Shown: positions 17,501-27,032 of the stretch, in pieces
How the letters are laid out: the number at the start of each line of letters is the position of its first letter
Numbering within the stretch: position 1 is the stretch's first letter
Translations under genes and position numbers: made by a program
Source: Oceanobacter sp.
GTDB taxonomy: Bacteria; Pseudomonadota; Gammaproteobacteria; Pseudomonadales; Oceanobacteraceae
NCBI GenBank assembly: GCA_002733645.1
Contig: NVWL01000054.1
Coordinates: 1 to 53,713, forward strand
Direction of reading: 5' to 3'
DNA length: 53,713 nt
Notes under the pieces: model-generated
Told to the model about the DNA's origin: nothing
Seen by the model: only the letters and a program-made list of their open reading frames with translations
Databases searched by the model: none

Positions 17501-18207
17501 GCTGCATCCTCCGGTTCGCGCGTCATCCGGAATTCGATCTTTTTGTCATAGGGGGCACCATCGATCAGGCGTTTGACATAGATGCCTGGAAGGTGAATGG
17601 CATCGGGCTCCAGTTCGCCAATTTCGACAATTTCTTCCGCCTCTGCGACGCAAATCTTGCCAGCGGTTGCCATGGGCGCATTGAAATTACGCGCCGTTTT
17701 GCGGAAGATCAGATTGCCCGCCCTGTCCGCTTTCCAGCCCTTGATCAAGCACAGGTCAGCATAAATACCGCGTTCAAGAATATAATCATCTCCGTCAAAT
17801 TGTTTGATTTCCTTGCCCTTTGCGACCTGTGTACCGACACCGGTCTTTGTATAGAAACCGGGAATACCCGCTCCCCCTGAGCGGCATCGCTCGGCAAGCG
17901 TGCCCTGGGGACAGAATTCCACTTCGAGCTCACCGGAGAGATATTGCCGTTCAAATTCCTTGTTCTCGCCCACGTAGGAAGAGATCATTTTCTTCACCTG
18001 CCGCGAACGCAACAATTTGCCGAGACCTTGATTATCGATACCGGCATTGTTGGACGCAATGGTCAGGTCTTTCACACCTGCGTCTTGCAGGGCGTCGATC
18101 AGCCGCTCGGGTATGCCGCACAACCCAAAACCGCCGACACATAAATGCATGCCGTCAAACAATAATCCGTCCAAAGCCGATACGGCATCAGGATATAATT
18201 TCTTCAT
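17497..18207 (-). CDS. scoA: 3-oxoacid CoA-transferase subunit A
   Basis: This 236-residue alpha subunit has the CoA-binding glycine signature [20 protein letters not shown] (about 14-33) and [15 protein letters not shown] (about 113-127). It pairs with the next gene to form the heteromeric enzyme. Its ATG overlaps the upstream FAH stop by one base (TGATG) and its own stop overlaps scoB by 4 bp, so stoichiometric coupled translation is likely. The 3-oxoacid substrate is probably produced by the adjacent FAH enzyme; this is inference from order. Confidence 0.9.
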   Translation of the reverse strand: MKKLYPDAVSALDGLLFDGMHLCVGGFGLCGIPERLIDALQDAGVKDLTIASNNAGIDNQGLGKLLRSRQVKKMISSYVGENKEFERQYLSGELEVEFCPQGTLAERCRSGGAGIPGFYTKTGVGTQVAKGKEIKQFDGDDYILERGIYADLCLIKGWKADRAGNLIFRKTARNFNAPMATAGKICVAEAEEIVEIGELEPDAIHLPGIYVKRLIDGAPYDKKIEFRMTREPEDAA

Positions 18208-19217
18208 CAGACAGCCACCACTTTCTGTTCGATACTTCCGAAAATAGAGTGACCTTCCGTATCGAGCATTTCAATTTTGACCGTGTCGCCAGCCGACATG
18301 AACGGTGTTTCTGCTTCGCCGCTGGCAATGGTTTCGATCATCCGGATCTCTGCGATGCAGGAGTAGCCAAGCCCGCCTTCGGAAACGGGCTTGCCGGGGC
18401 CACCATTCTCGTCCTGATTGGACACGGTCCCAGAGCCGATGATCGTGCCTGCACATAGCGGCCTGGTTTTTGCGGCATGGACAACCAGTTGTGCCAGCGA
18501 GAATGTCGCGTCGACACCGGCATTGGCACGACCAAAAGGCTCGCCGTTATAATCGACCACCAGCGGCAAATGAATGACAGCGGCTTCCCATGCATTGCCC
18601 AGTTCGTCCGGTGTTATACAAACTGGCGAGAAAGCGGTTGGCGGCTTGGAATGAAAGAAGCCAAAGCCCTTGGCCAGTTCCCCGGGAATCAGACCACGCA
18701 GGCTGACATCATTGACCAGCATGACGAGTTTGATGTGGCTGGCCGCATCTTCGGCGCTTACCCCGGCGGGCACGTCATCGGTGATGACCGCAAATTCGCC
18801 TTCCATGTCGCAGCCCCATGCAGGATCACCAAGCGGGATATCGTCGCGTGGCCCAAGAAAAGAGTCGGAACCGCCCTGATACATCAGGGGATCGCTATAA
18901 AAGCTCTCTGGCACTTCCGAGTTGCGCGCCTTTCGCACCAGTTCGACGTGGTTTATGTACGCACTACCATCGGCCCATTGATAGGCGCGTGGCAACGGGG
19001 AATGGGCATCGTTTTCATGGAATCGTTCGCACGGCACAGCCTGATGCTCGACATCCCGGTACAGGGATTCCAGTTTCGGGGCGCAACGGCCCCAGTCGTC
19101 GAGGGCAGCCTGCAAGGTTGGCGCAATATTCTCTGCGCCGCAGCAGCGGGTCAGGTCTTTCGAGACGACCACCAGCCGGCCATCGCGGGTATGGTTTTTG
19201 AGGGTGGCAAGTTTCAT
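18207..19217 (-). CDS. Fumarylacetoacetate hydrolase family protein (copy 1)
   Basis: This 336-residue FAH-fold hydrolase has the longer N-terminal region seen in bacterial fumarylacetoacetases. The metal-binding core includes [14 protein letters not shown] near residue 136, [20 protein letters not shown] (about 165-184) and [15 protein letters not shown] near 255. FAH enzymes hydrolyse C-C bonds of acylpyruvates or beta-diketo acids with a divalent metal. The gene overlaps the methyltransferase stop by 4 bp and the scoA start by 1 bp. A product 3-oxoacid handed to ScoAB fits the position. A second, more distant FAH paralogue lies at 34132-35106. Confidence 0.85.
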   Translation of the reverse strand: MKLATLKNHTRDGRLVVVSKDLTRCCGAENIAPTLQAALDDWGRCAPKLESLYRDVEHQAVPCERFHENDAHSPLPRAYQWADGSAYINHVELVRKARNSEVPESFYSDPLMYQGGSDSFLGPRDDIPLGDPAWGCDMEGEFAVITDDVPAGVSAEDAASHIKLVMLVNDVSLRGLIPGELAKGFGFFHSKPPTAFSPVCITPDELGNAWEAAVIHLPLVVDYNGEPFGRANAGVDATFSLAQLVVHAAKTRPLCAGTIIGSGTVSNQDENGGPGKPVSEGGLGYSCIAEIRMIETIASGEAETPFMSAGDTVKIEMLDTEGHSIFGSIEQKVVAV

Positions 19218-20752
19218 TTATGATCTTCCAAAGGTCGCAAGATTTTCAGACGCAGCAGTTCGGGGACAATATGCTGGCGAAAACCGGGCAGGCTGTCTTC
19301 GATTGTCTGAATAAAGGATTCGCGGGTCAGCTGATTATTCTGCGTATCGCGGAAAATCTGCTGCATTCCCGATAACTTCTCCCAAGCCTCGCCCAAATCA
19401 AGTCCGATCAAACCCCATAGGTACAAGCGGTCCTTTAGAGGCAGAAGCACCCGTGAACCGGCTACCGGCGATGCAAACGGTCTGGCATGCTCCGATCCGA
19501 TATCCTCAACCAGGATGAGGCAATTGAGCGCAGAACCCATTTCCACATCGCCGTCACCTTCAGATGCAAGCGGTGTGGCAGCAGCCACCGATAACAGACG
19601 AGCAGCGAGAAAATGGCGCGCCAACTCTGTGGATGTCTCCGCGTCGATACCGCCGGCGGACAAGCGATCAAACAAGGCTCCAAACGTCCCTGCTGTAGCT
19701 GCAGCATCAGCAAATTTCGAAGCGTCTTCGGTGCAAAAATCATAGTTGGGTAGCGTCTCTGCAAGCGAGCGCCGATGCTCCACACTCAACGCGTTGGGCA
19801 TGGCGTAACAGGGAATATTTTCCAGCGCTTTCACCAATGCGCCTTTTTCTCCCTGCGTTTCGCCTTTTATATAAATGTCCCGCCGCTGATGAACATTCCA
19901 GGTCATGTCAAAACAGGTTTGCTGGAGCGCGACCGGAAAATCCGCATAGGCTTTCATCGCATCTGGTCGGGCAGTCAGTTGCGGTAGATTTTGATGCAAG
20001 CCCGCGTTGGCGAGGAAATTCAAGCCATGCTCTTCCATGTCGTTGATGACATCGCCACTCCAGAAGCCCGCCCCTTGCAGGTTGAAGACTTCATGTGCCT
20101 CGTCTTCGGGAGGATTTTCCAGAATGGCCTGGAGCCGTCCGGTTGCTACTGGATTGGTTTCGAAGAATCGTGCGCCATTCCGTCGCATTTGATCGGTAAA
20201 CCGCGCAGCCGCAGTCAGTTTCTCCGCACTACTGCCTGATTGTGCGTCTCCGACATCACGCAGCAGACGATAAAGCGGGGCGGCCTGCGCCATCCCGGGC
20301 TGCGAACTGTAATCGAGATAGACAAGCCCGCCGCGCCGCACGACGTCGGATATAAATATCCGGGTCTTATCGCGGCGGGCTTTGTCAATCCAGCTATACA
20401 CCCCGCTTACCGCGCAATAGTCGAATTGACCGAACTGGTTTGCATCAACGTCTTGCACATCGCCTTCAAAAAATGCGATATTTGTCAGCCCCGCCTGTTG
20501 AGACCGCTCCTTGGCGCGATTGATGTGATCGGGGTTGATGTCGATCCCGACAAATTCGGCATGAGGGTAAGCATCGGCGATGATTGCCAGCGTCAGGCCG
20601 TTGCCGCAGGCGAGATCGAGATAGCGGAAAGGCTGATCAATCGGCGGGGGAACAGCGCCACAGACAAGCGCGGCAGTGAACATATGGACCGGCGCCTGAA
20701 GCGCATCGAAACCTGAATTGAATTCAACGTCTTGTGTATATTGTGATGCCAA
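19214..20752 (-). CDS. SAM methyltransferase with regulatory domain
   Basis: This 512-residue protein begins with a class I SAM-dependent methyltransferase domain: motif I YLDLACGNGLTLAI near 44-57, acidic GIDINPDH near 69-76, and FEGDVQDVDA near 94-103. It continues through a long C-terminal region like the methyltransferase regulatory domain (MethyTransf_Reg type). It lies 8 bp downstream of the sulfatase and overlaps the FAH gene by 4 bp, so it is part of the pathway operon and not a stray. Its substrate is unknown: it could protect a hydroxyl or carboxyl group of an intermediate, or act as an ester-forming step. Confidence 0.75.
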   Translation of the reverse strand: MASQYTQDVEFNSGFDALQAPVHMFTAALVCGAVPPPIDQPFRYLDLACGNGLTLAIIADAYPHAEFVGIDINPDHINRAKERSQQAGLTNIAFFEGDVQDVDANQFGQFDYCAVSGVYSWIDKARRDKTRIFISDVVRRGGLVYLDYSSQPGMAQAAPLYRLLRDVGDAQSGSSAEKLTAAARFTDQMRRNGARFFETNPVATGRLQAILENPPEDEAHEVFNLQGAGFWSGDVINDMEEHGLNFLANAGLHQNLPQLTARPDAMKAYADFPVALQQTCFDMTWNVHQRRDIYIKGETQGEKGALVKALENIPCYAMPNALSVEHRRSLAETLPNYDFCTEDASKFADAAATAGTFGALFDRLSAGGIDAETSTELARHFLAARLLSVAAATPLASEGDGDVEMGSALNCLILVEDIGSEHARPFASPVAGSRVLLPLKDRLYLWGLIGLDLGEAWEKLSGMQQIFRDTQNNQLTRESFIQTIEDSLPGFRQHIVPELLRLKILRPLEDHK

Positions 20753-20760
20753 TTTTATAC

Positions 20761-22203
20761 CTATGAGCCAGAGCGTTTTTCGCTGGATACACGGGTTGCG
20801 GCGTCAGCCCAAGGTTCTCTGGTTTCGGGCATGCGTATGTCATAGAGAAATTTGCCATCCGGGCCTTTGAACAATGATTCCGGCGGCGGACCTTTGTTCC
20901 CTTTGGACGGCCGTAGAGGCATGGCATCAATTCTGGCGGCGAGCTTTCGGGTCATGTCGCTGTTCGAACCCGAAATGTCGTTTTTTTCCTCAGGGTCGAT
21001 ACTGATATTGAACAATCTATCCTGCGCGGTCGCACTGCCCGCATCCGCTTCCCGCACAAGCTTGTAGGGCCATTGATAAACGGCTTTCGATCGAACAGTA
21101 CCCAATATCACTGGTTCAGCGCGCGGCTTAGGCTGATTACGGAAAATTGCCGACCAATTGCTCATGCCGTCAAACCCATGGCTATCATGATTTATATTGG
21201 TTGCTTCGAGCAGCGTCGGCAGCCAATCCTGCACAAACATGGGCGTCTTGGTCATCGTAGCTGGCTTTATCTTGCCAGGCCAGCTGATGATGGCTGGTAC
21301 GCGAACACCACCCTCAAAGGCACTGCCCTTGCCAGCGCGTAGCTTGCCGTTGCTTGCACCCGCTGTAAGCAGTCCGCCATTGTCACTCATAAAGATGATG
21401 ATTGTATTTTCGGCCAAGTTGCGCTCTTTGAGCTTGTCCAATATCGAGCCTATAGATGTATCGAGATAAGTGAGCATCTGCGCATATACACGGCGATCGG
21501 AATTTTTTATGTTGCCATATGTACCGTCAGTTTCCGGCGGATATTGAAGAGGGGTGTGTGGCGCATTGTAGGAGAGATACATGAAGAACGGTTTGTCGTC
21601 TGATTGCCCCGATAGTAGCTTGATCGCCTCCCGGGTTAGCAAATCAGTAGAATAACCTTTCTCCCGCAATGACTTGCCATCGCGCTGCCAGTCAAGCCCG
21701 CCAAGATAGACATGGGTATAATAATCGATAAACCCACCCAAATGACCGTAAAAACTGTCAAACCCGCGAGACTGGGGCATCGCATCAACGCTGGCCATCC
21801 CGAGATGCCATTTGCCGACCATCCAGGTTTTGTAGCCCCCATCCCGTAGATATTCAGGCAGCACCTTGAGTTGCAGCGGCAGCATCGCATCATTTTCCAA
21901 CGGGCCGTCGATACCATATTGCAGCGGATTGCGCCCCGTCATCAGGGCTGCACGCGTAGGGCTGCATATCGGAAAGCTATAGGCTCGGTCGATGATCAGG
22001 CCGCTTTTTGCAAGCTTGTCAATATTCGGCGTTGCGATTTCCGAACCGTGATAGCCGACGTCACCCCAGCCCATATCATCGACCATTATGAAGATGATAT
22101 TGGGCTTTTGTCCATCAGCGCCTGTCGCGTCGGAGATCTGACCAGAAGTACTGCAACTCGCCAGTGCCAGAGCGACCAGAACCGTCAAGTATCTCGCTAA
22201 CAT
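20761..22203 (-). CDS. Sulfatase (formylglycine-dependent), lipoprotein
   Basis: This 480-residue arylsulfatase-type enzyme hydrolyses a sulfate ester. The start at 22203 is preferred: it follows AAAGGA and opens a lipoprotein leader (MLARYLTVLVALALASC, lipobox Cys17). The metal aspartates are in VDDMGWGDVG (41-50). The signature CSPTRAALMTGR puts the formylglycine precursor at Cys80 in a C-x-P-x-R motif, the Cys-type substrate of FGE. The second signature region WMVGKWHLGM and the late DNGG metal site are present. It is the second gene of the operon, 70 bp after the TonB receptor, with the FGE gene at the operon's end. Outward-facing placement suggests periplasmic desulfation of an imported sulfate ester. 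Confidence 0.9.
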   Translation of the reverse strand: MLARYLTVLVALALASCSTSGQISDATGADGQKPNIIFIMVDDMGWGDVGYHGSEIATPNIDKLAKSGLIIDRAYSFPICSPTRAALMTGRNPLQYGIDGPLENDAMLPLQLKVLPEYLRDGGYKTWMVGKWHLGMASVDAMPQSRGFDSFYGHLGGFIDYYTHVYLGGLDWQRDGKSLREKGYSTDLLTREAIKLLSGQSDDKPFFMYLSYNAPHTPLQYPPETDGTYGNIKNSDRRVYAQMLTYLDTSIGSILDKLKERNLAENTIIIFMSDNGGLLTAGASNGKLRAGKGSAFEGGVRVPAIISWPGKIKPATMTKTPMFVQDWLPTLLEATNINHDSHGFDGMSNWSAIFRNQPKPRAEPVILGTVRSKAVYQWPYKLVREADAGSATAQDRLFNISIDPEEKNDISGSNSDMTRKLAARIDAMPLRPSKGNKGPPPESLFKGPDGKFLYDIRMPETREPWADAATRVSSEKRSGS

Positions 22204-22273
22204 TGCTCGTCCTTTCAAGTTTTGGTCAAAAAAGCCCTTCAGTTCACCCGAGGTGACGTTGTTGCCTATATCC

Positions 22274-24676
22274 TTAGAAGTTATAGCCCAAATTAATACC
22301 GAGCTGACGCGGACGACGGCGCTGGAATGAGGTATTGAAGACCATGCCCGGGAGACGCCCATCGAAGAAGCGAACCGCACCGCTCGGCGTATCATCATCG
22401 AACAGGTTGGTCGCGAAGGCTTCAACCGAAAGATTGTCGCTACGCACCCCAATGCGCAAATTGACGGTATGATAGGCCTTCAGATAGTCGGTATTGATCT
22501 GTTCGGTGTAACGCTTCGATCGCCAGCTATGGTCCGCGCGAATAAAGCCGTCAAAAGTGCTGGACACGGGGACGGTATAGCTCGCCACCAAAGATGTGGT
22601 ATATTTGGAAACCAATGGCGGCATAGCTCCGCCGACATTGGCACAACTAAATGGTGTCGTCTGGATTGCGGGAACCCCGTAATCGACCGGAATGGGCGAG
22701 CAACTATCATTTGAGAAATCCGCGCCATTGTAAGCGAGTGAACCGGAAAACTCGAGATTCTGCGTTGGCCTCCAGCTGCCTTCAAATTCTGCACCAAAAC
22801 CGTTCAAGTCACCGGTATTGACAAACAGCCGAGAGAAATAGTCATCTGCCGTGGTACCAGGCAGCAATACCCCGCTGGCTGGGGTCCAATTGGCGGTAAC
22901 CGGCTGCACATATCCTTTGAGATCGATATAATAGACTGCCGCTGAATAGCGAAAACTGCTATCCGAACTCGCGCCCTTGATGCCAAATTCGTAGTTCCAG
23001 ATCTCTTCCTCATCATAGGCGGTAAAAGCCGGAAGATTGAAACCTTCGCTGGCCGCTGTCTGGTTGAGAACCGGATCAAGTGCATTGACGTTAAAGCCCG
23101 CTGGATTGGTACCCCTCGCCACCTGAATATAGGCGTTGTTTCTGTCAGCGAATTCATAGGAAATAGCGACCCGAGGCTGAAAACTTTTGGTTGTCCGGCT
23201 GAGCTCGATATCATTCGGCGCGCCCCTGGCTGCGTTGGCCGGATACACGCCGGAGATTTTATCACTTTGGTAGCGACCCTCTGCCGAAACGGTAAGACGG
23301 TCTGTGACATCAAATCCGAGGTTGAAAAAGCCGCCAATATTTGTCGCTTTTTCGGCGAAGAAATCCATCACCGCGCCGGCATTGAAATTGGCAAAAACAG
23401 TGTTGGTATAGTCATAGTCATAAATTGACGCACCAACCAGCCAGTTAAAACGTTCATTTGAGGGAGAGGATACACGCAGCTCGCCATAATATTCCTGCAG
23501 TTCTGGCGTAGACGCGACATGGATCGTGCTCATGCCACTGAGGTCAAAAGTGTCCCGGTCGAACTGTGTTTCGCCCTTTTCATCGGTGAAGGATCCAATC
23601 ACCTGAGCTGAATAGCCATCGGCAAATTCACTGGATATCACGCCCTGAACCCGGTGACGCTCAATCCGCGTACCGGGATTAAGCACCGGGTTTGCCGGAT
23701 CGTCATAATCATAGTCGAAAATCAGCGGCACAGCATCGGAATCGACTGCGCCAAGAATGACACACGAGGTGCTGGGGTCGCCGTTAATGGCGCATGTACC
23801 GCTTGGATTATCAGGATGGGGGACAAGCTGGGATATATTTGCAAATTGCACCGGCGGATTTCCGTCGTCGATTTTCTGATACATATACATCACTTCGGCG
23901 CGAAAGGCCTCCGTACGGCCGAACACCAGTTTCAGGGACGCCAGCTTGCTGTCTTCCTCGCCCAGCTGTTGACCGGAGGTTGTCTTCCAATCCTTCGCCC
24001 CGCCATAGGCCTGCGTTTCCAGCGTCGCCTGAGCCTTGACAAAATCGCCGATAATCGGCCCCGACACAAGCACGCTGGCATGATAGCTGTCGTCAGTCGC
24101 AACGCCGAGGCGGATTTTCATTTCCGGCGAATCGCTAGGGTCTGCAGTGACATAGTTGATCGCACCGCCAAAAGTGGATCGCCCGAATGCCGCACTTTGA
24201 GGGCCGCGCAACACTTCAACCTGCGCAAGGCCTGCGAAAGACCCGATACCCTGTGATCCGATCAGAGGGACGCCGTCGATAAAACTGGTTACTTTGGCCC
24301 GAATGGAGGCGTTTTCAGTCGAACCGACGCCTCTGATGGTCGGCTTGGAGGCAATCCGGCTGCCGTCAGAGTTGTTTTCCACGCCCGGCATGGTTGCAAA
24401 TAATTCTGTAAGATCGGTTATGCCGGCTTGATCCAGCTGCTCTGAATTAACCGCGCTTATCGAGACCGGCACTTCGGTCAGGGTTTCTTCGCGTTTGCGG
24501 GCGGTCACAACGATGACATTGCCATCCGAAGCGCTATCATCCGTCGCTGTTTGCTCGCCCGATGTTTGCGCATGGGCTACCGGTGCCCAAATTATTTGCG
24601 GCACCGACAATGCCGATATGGCAATTCCGCCTAATAAAGCCGAGCGCAGCGTAAAATCTCTAGATACAACTTTCAT
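22274..24676 (-). CDS. TonB-dependent receptor heading sulfatase operon
   Basis: This 800-residue receptor has a signal peptide ending in APVAHA-QT near residue 37, a TonB box NVIVVTARKR (about 53-62), a plug with IRGVGSTENASIRAK and VEVLRGPQSAAFGRSTFGGA, and a C-terminal barrel ending in GINLGYNF. As first gene of the sulfatase operon it probably imports the sulfated substrate. It resembles the sphingomonad receptors that serve aromatic and terpenoid compounds. Only modest sequence is shared with the other receptor in the window (8674-10854). Confidence 0.9.
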   Translation of the reverse strand: MKVVSRDFTLRSALLGGIAISALSVPQIIWAPVAHAQTSGEQTATDDSASDGNVIVVTARKREETLTEVPVSISAVNSEQLDQAGITDLTELFATMPGVENNSDGSRIASKPTIRGVGSTENASIRAKVTSFIDGVPLIGSQGIGSFAGLAQVEVLRGPQSAAFGRSTFGGAINYVTADPSDSPEMKIRLGVATDDSYHASVLVSGPIIGDFVKAQATLETQAYGGAKDWKTTSGQQLGEEDSKLASLKLVFGRTEAFRAEVMYMYQKIDDGNPPVQFANISQLVPHPDNPSGTCAINGDPSTSCVILGAVDSDAVPLIFDYDYDDPANPVLNPGTRIERHRVQGVISSEFADGYSAQVIGSFTDEKGETQFDRDTFDLSGMSTIHVASTPELQEYYGELRVSSPSNERFNWLVGASIYDYDYTNTVFANFNAGAVMDFFAEKATNIGGFFNLGFDVTDRLTVSAEGRYQSDKISGVYPANAARGAPNDIELSRTTKSFQPRVAISYEFADRNNAYIQVARGTNPAGFNVNALDPVLNQTAASEGFNLPAFTAYDEEEIWNYEFGIKGASSDSSFRYSAAVYYIDLKGYVQPVTANWTPASGVLLPGTTADDYFSRLFVNTGDLNGFGAEFEGSWRPTQNLEFSGSLAYNGADFSNDSCSPIPVDYGVPAIQTTPFSCANVGGAMPPLVSKYTTSLVASYTVPVSSTFDGFIRADHSWRSKRYTEQINTDYLKAYHTVNLRIGVRSDNLSVEAFATNLFDDDTPSGAVRFFDGRLPGMVFNTSFQRRRPRQLGINLGYNF

Positions 24677-24878
24677 GACTTAACCCTCCCAACAGTTAGC
24701 CATTAATCTGACAAGAGCAGCGTTATATTGGCTGCGCCTGGTCACCGAATGGCCTTAATTCCAAAATCAATTTCCCACCTGGCGGTTCAAAACGAAAATT
24801 CATGTTGCGCTCGAACCCATAACTTTATTGAATGGCGGAAATTAGCAGCTCTCAAAACAGAAGCCTTATGCCTGGATT

Positions 24879-25718
24879 TCAGACCTTTTTATCCTCACCA
24901 TAACCGATATATTCAAAATCATGTTCGGAGTTGGAGAGGTTGAAGGAGTACATTTCCGAGAGCACATGGATGCGGAAATCGCGCTCAATCACGGATTTCC
25001 ACGGGCGCACGCAAAGATAATGCGTCATCCGGCGGCAGGAACGGCTTTTCTTCATGATGTCGCGTGCCAGCGTCCACGCGCGTTCGACAATATCGTCGCG
25101 TTCGACCACTTCATTGACTGCACCAAGTTCAAGGCATTGCTGAGCGTCAAAGGACTGGCATGTCAGCATCGCATAATTGCCACGTTTGATACCAAGAATT
25201 TCCTGTAGGCAAAGACCCATTCCGTCACCGGGAACATGACCGCTATCCATACCGAAATGATCGTCCTGCAAAATGAAATCAGGTGTGCAGAGAGTGATGT
25301 CACTCATCATGCACATTTCCCAGTGGATGCCCTTACCGTTAATTGCGGCGATTGTTGGAATTTCAATGTCATTGACGAAATTTTCGACTATTTTCAGCGT
25401 GTCAGAAATCTGGACGTCATAGCGCACATCATTATCCGGGGACTGCTCGACTTCCTTGAAGGATTCGACGTCCCATTCATTGATCCATTTGTCGCCAGAG
25501 CTGGTCAAAATGAGTACTTCATTTTCCTTGTCATGCCCGACTACGGTCCACAGTTCAGCCAGCGCGTGATGCATTTGGTAGCTCCATTTTACCGGACCAC
25601 CCTTGGTGTGCATCTGCACTTCCAAAATGCCGTTTTCACGTTTGAATTTGAAGAAATCCTTGAACCGCTCGCTATATTCTTCGAGCTTCGGGACCGCGTA
25701 ATATTGATTAATAGCCAT
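24879..25718 (-). CDS. Crotonase-fold, 6-oxocamphor-hydrolase-like C-C hydrolase
   Basis: This 279-residue crotonase-superfamily protein most resembles 6-oxocamphor hydrolase, which cleaves cyclic beta-diketones by a retro-Claisen reaction without CoA. Matching blocks are EYSERF near 14-19, KENEVLILTSSG (64-75), IPTIAAINGKG (120-130), HVPGDGMG (161-168) and ELGAVNEVV (197-205). The hydrolase's catalytic set appears conserved: His50/51 (His45), His132 (His122), His154 (His145), Asp165 (Asp154) and Glu255 (Glu244); reference numbers in brackets are from memory. A CoA-dependent enoyl-CoA hydratase is the alternative, but the His/Asp pattern argues against it. It is the last gene after the MFS transporter (29-bp gap). 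Confidence 0.7.
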   Translation of the reverse strand: MAINQYYAVPKLEEYSERFKDFFKFKRENGILEVQMHTKGGPVKWSYQMHHALAELWTVVGHDKENEVLILTSSGDKWINEWDVESFKEVEQSPDNDVRYDVQISDTLKIVENFVNDIEIPTIAAINGKGIHWEMCMMSDITLCTPDFILQDDHFGMDSGHVPGDGMGLCLQEILGIKRGNYAMLTCQSFDAQQCLELGAVNEVVERDDIVERAWTLARDIMKKSRSCRRMTHYLCVRPWKSVIERDFRIHVLSEMYSFNLSNSEHDFEYIGYGEDKKV

Positions 25719-25747
25719 TTTCTATCCTGCCTTATATTGATGTGAAA

Positions 25748-26995
25748 CTAGGTTTGGGCGACAGCCAGCTGTCCGGTTTTGCTCGGCGCAGTTTCTCGGA
25801 GGAGGCTGGCCAGAACCAGCATTGCGATGATGAACCCGACTTGCAGCCACAATGTCCCGATCAGCCCAAAAGCATCCGCGATAATACCGCCAAGGAGCGG
25901 GCCGATCAAACCAGCGATAATTTCTGCACTGCCCAGCACGAGTCCGATGATCGCAGCCACCCTTGTGCCGGGTAGCGTCTCGGCCGGGATTGTGGCCACT
26001 ACCAGTGGCGTCGCGCCCGTAGCCGCAAAGCCGATCAGCAGGCAGGGTATCAACAATAGCAAGGAATTGCCTGCGGCCATGATACCGAGCGGTACGAGCA
26101 GAGCCATTATTGTGACAATCAGGATGATGCGTTTCCGACCATAACGATCACTGAGCCAGGGCACTCCCACGCCCGCTATCAGTGCAGAGAGGCCGAGAAG
26201 GCTCATCAATATACTCATCTTCGTCGGCGAAAAACCAGCGACATTGATGAAATAGAGGGGAAGAAAAACAAAACAGAGAATTGCCCAACCGATTGAAAGA
26301 CCGGATAACATGATGCACAACCAGATATTGCGGTAGCGAAGACCTTCCGCAATGGTAACCCCGCCCTTCTCATCAACCTCGGAGTTGGCAGCCGAAAAAC
26401 GCTTCGGATCGGGGTCGCGCATATAGAGCCAGATCAGCAAAGCGCAGATAAGGCCCGGAATACCTGCAATATAGAATGCCTCGCGCCAACCCAATTGCGT
26501 GGCCAGAGCGACCAGCACTAGCGGAGCCAGAAAAGTACCGAGAATATTACTGCCAAACTGTTGCATGAAGCCCATGTTAACCCCGCGTCGTTCGGGCGAG
26601 GATTCCAAAGCGACGACTGTCTGCGAGATCGGTAGAACCGGTCCTTCTGCCAGACCCATCAGCATCCGTGCAGCGAGCAAGAAAAGAAAAGATGTCGCCA
26701 GACCGGACAGCACTGAACTAAGCGAGAATACAATCACGGCGGTGATAAGCACAAGCCGTTGTCGACCAAAACGATCACAGAGCCGTCCAAAAAACACGCC
26801 TGAAAAAGCCCAGGTGAGCGCAAGTGCGCTGGCCAAAATACCGATCTGGGTGTTGCTCAACCCCAAATCGTCCTGAACAAAAGGAGCGAGAAAATTCATT
26901 GCCTGTCGATCAAAGAACACAACGCCGAAGGTCAGTGACAGAACACCAATCAGCCGGTTTTCATAAGTGTTGAGTGATTTCTTTTCTGCTGTCAC
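25748..26995 (-). CDS. MFS transporter
   Basis: This 415-residue, 12-helix major facilitator has the loop 2-3 signature GRLCDRFGRQRLVL (about 70-83) and its second-half counterpart WLSDRYGRKRIIL (near 280). The FDRQAMNFL segment in TM1 is typical of organic-anion (ACS-like) carriers. It lies between the SDR (37-bp gap) and the crotonase (29-bp gap), in one transcript. It probably carries a pathway substrate or an acidic intermediate across the inner membrane. Confidence 0.85.
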   Translation of the reverse strand: MTAEKKSLNTYENRLIGVLSLTFGVVFFDRQAMNFLAPFVQDDLGLSNTQIGILASALALTWAFSGVFFGRLCDRFGRQRLVLITAVIVFSLSSVLSGLATSFLFLLAARMLMGLAEGPVLPISQTVVALESSPERRGVNMGFMQQFGSNILGTFLAPLVLVALATQLGWREAFYIAGIPGLICALLIWLYMRDPDPKRFSAANSEVDEKGGVTIAEGLRYRNIWLCIMLSGLSIGWAILCFVFLPLYFINVAGFSPTKMSILMSLLGLSALIAGVGVPWLSDRYGRKRIILIVTIMALLVPLGIMAAGNSLLLLIPCLLIGFAATGATPLVVATIPAETLPGTRVAAIIGLVLGSAEIIAGLIGPLLGGIIADAFGLIGTLWLQVGFIIAMLVLASLLRETAPSKTGQLAVAQT

Positions 26996-27032
26996 CGCCA
27001 GTTTCCATTCATTGATATAATGATGTCAGCCA

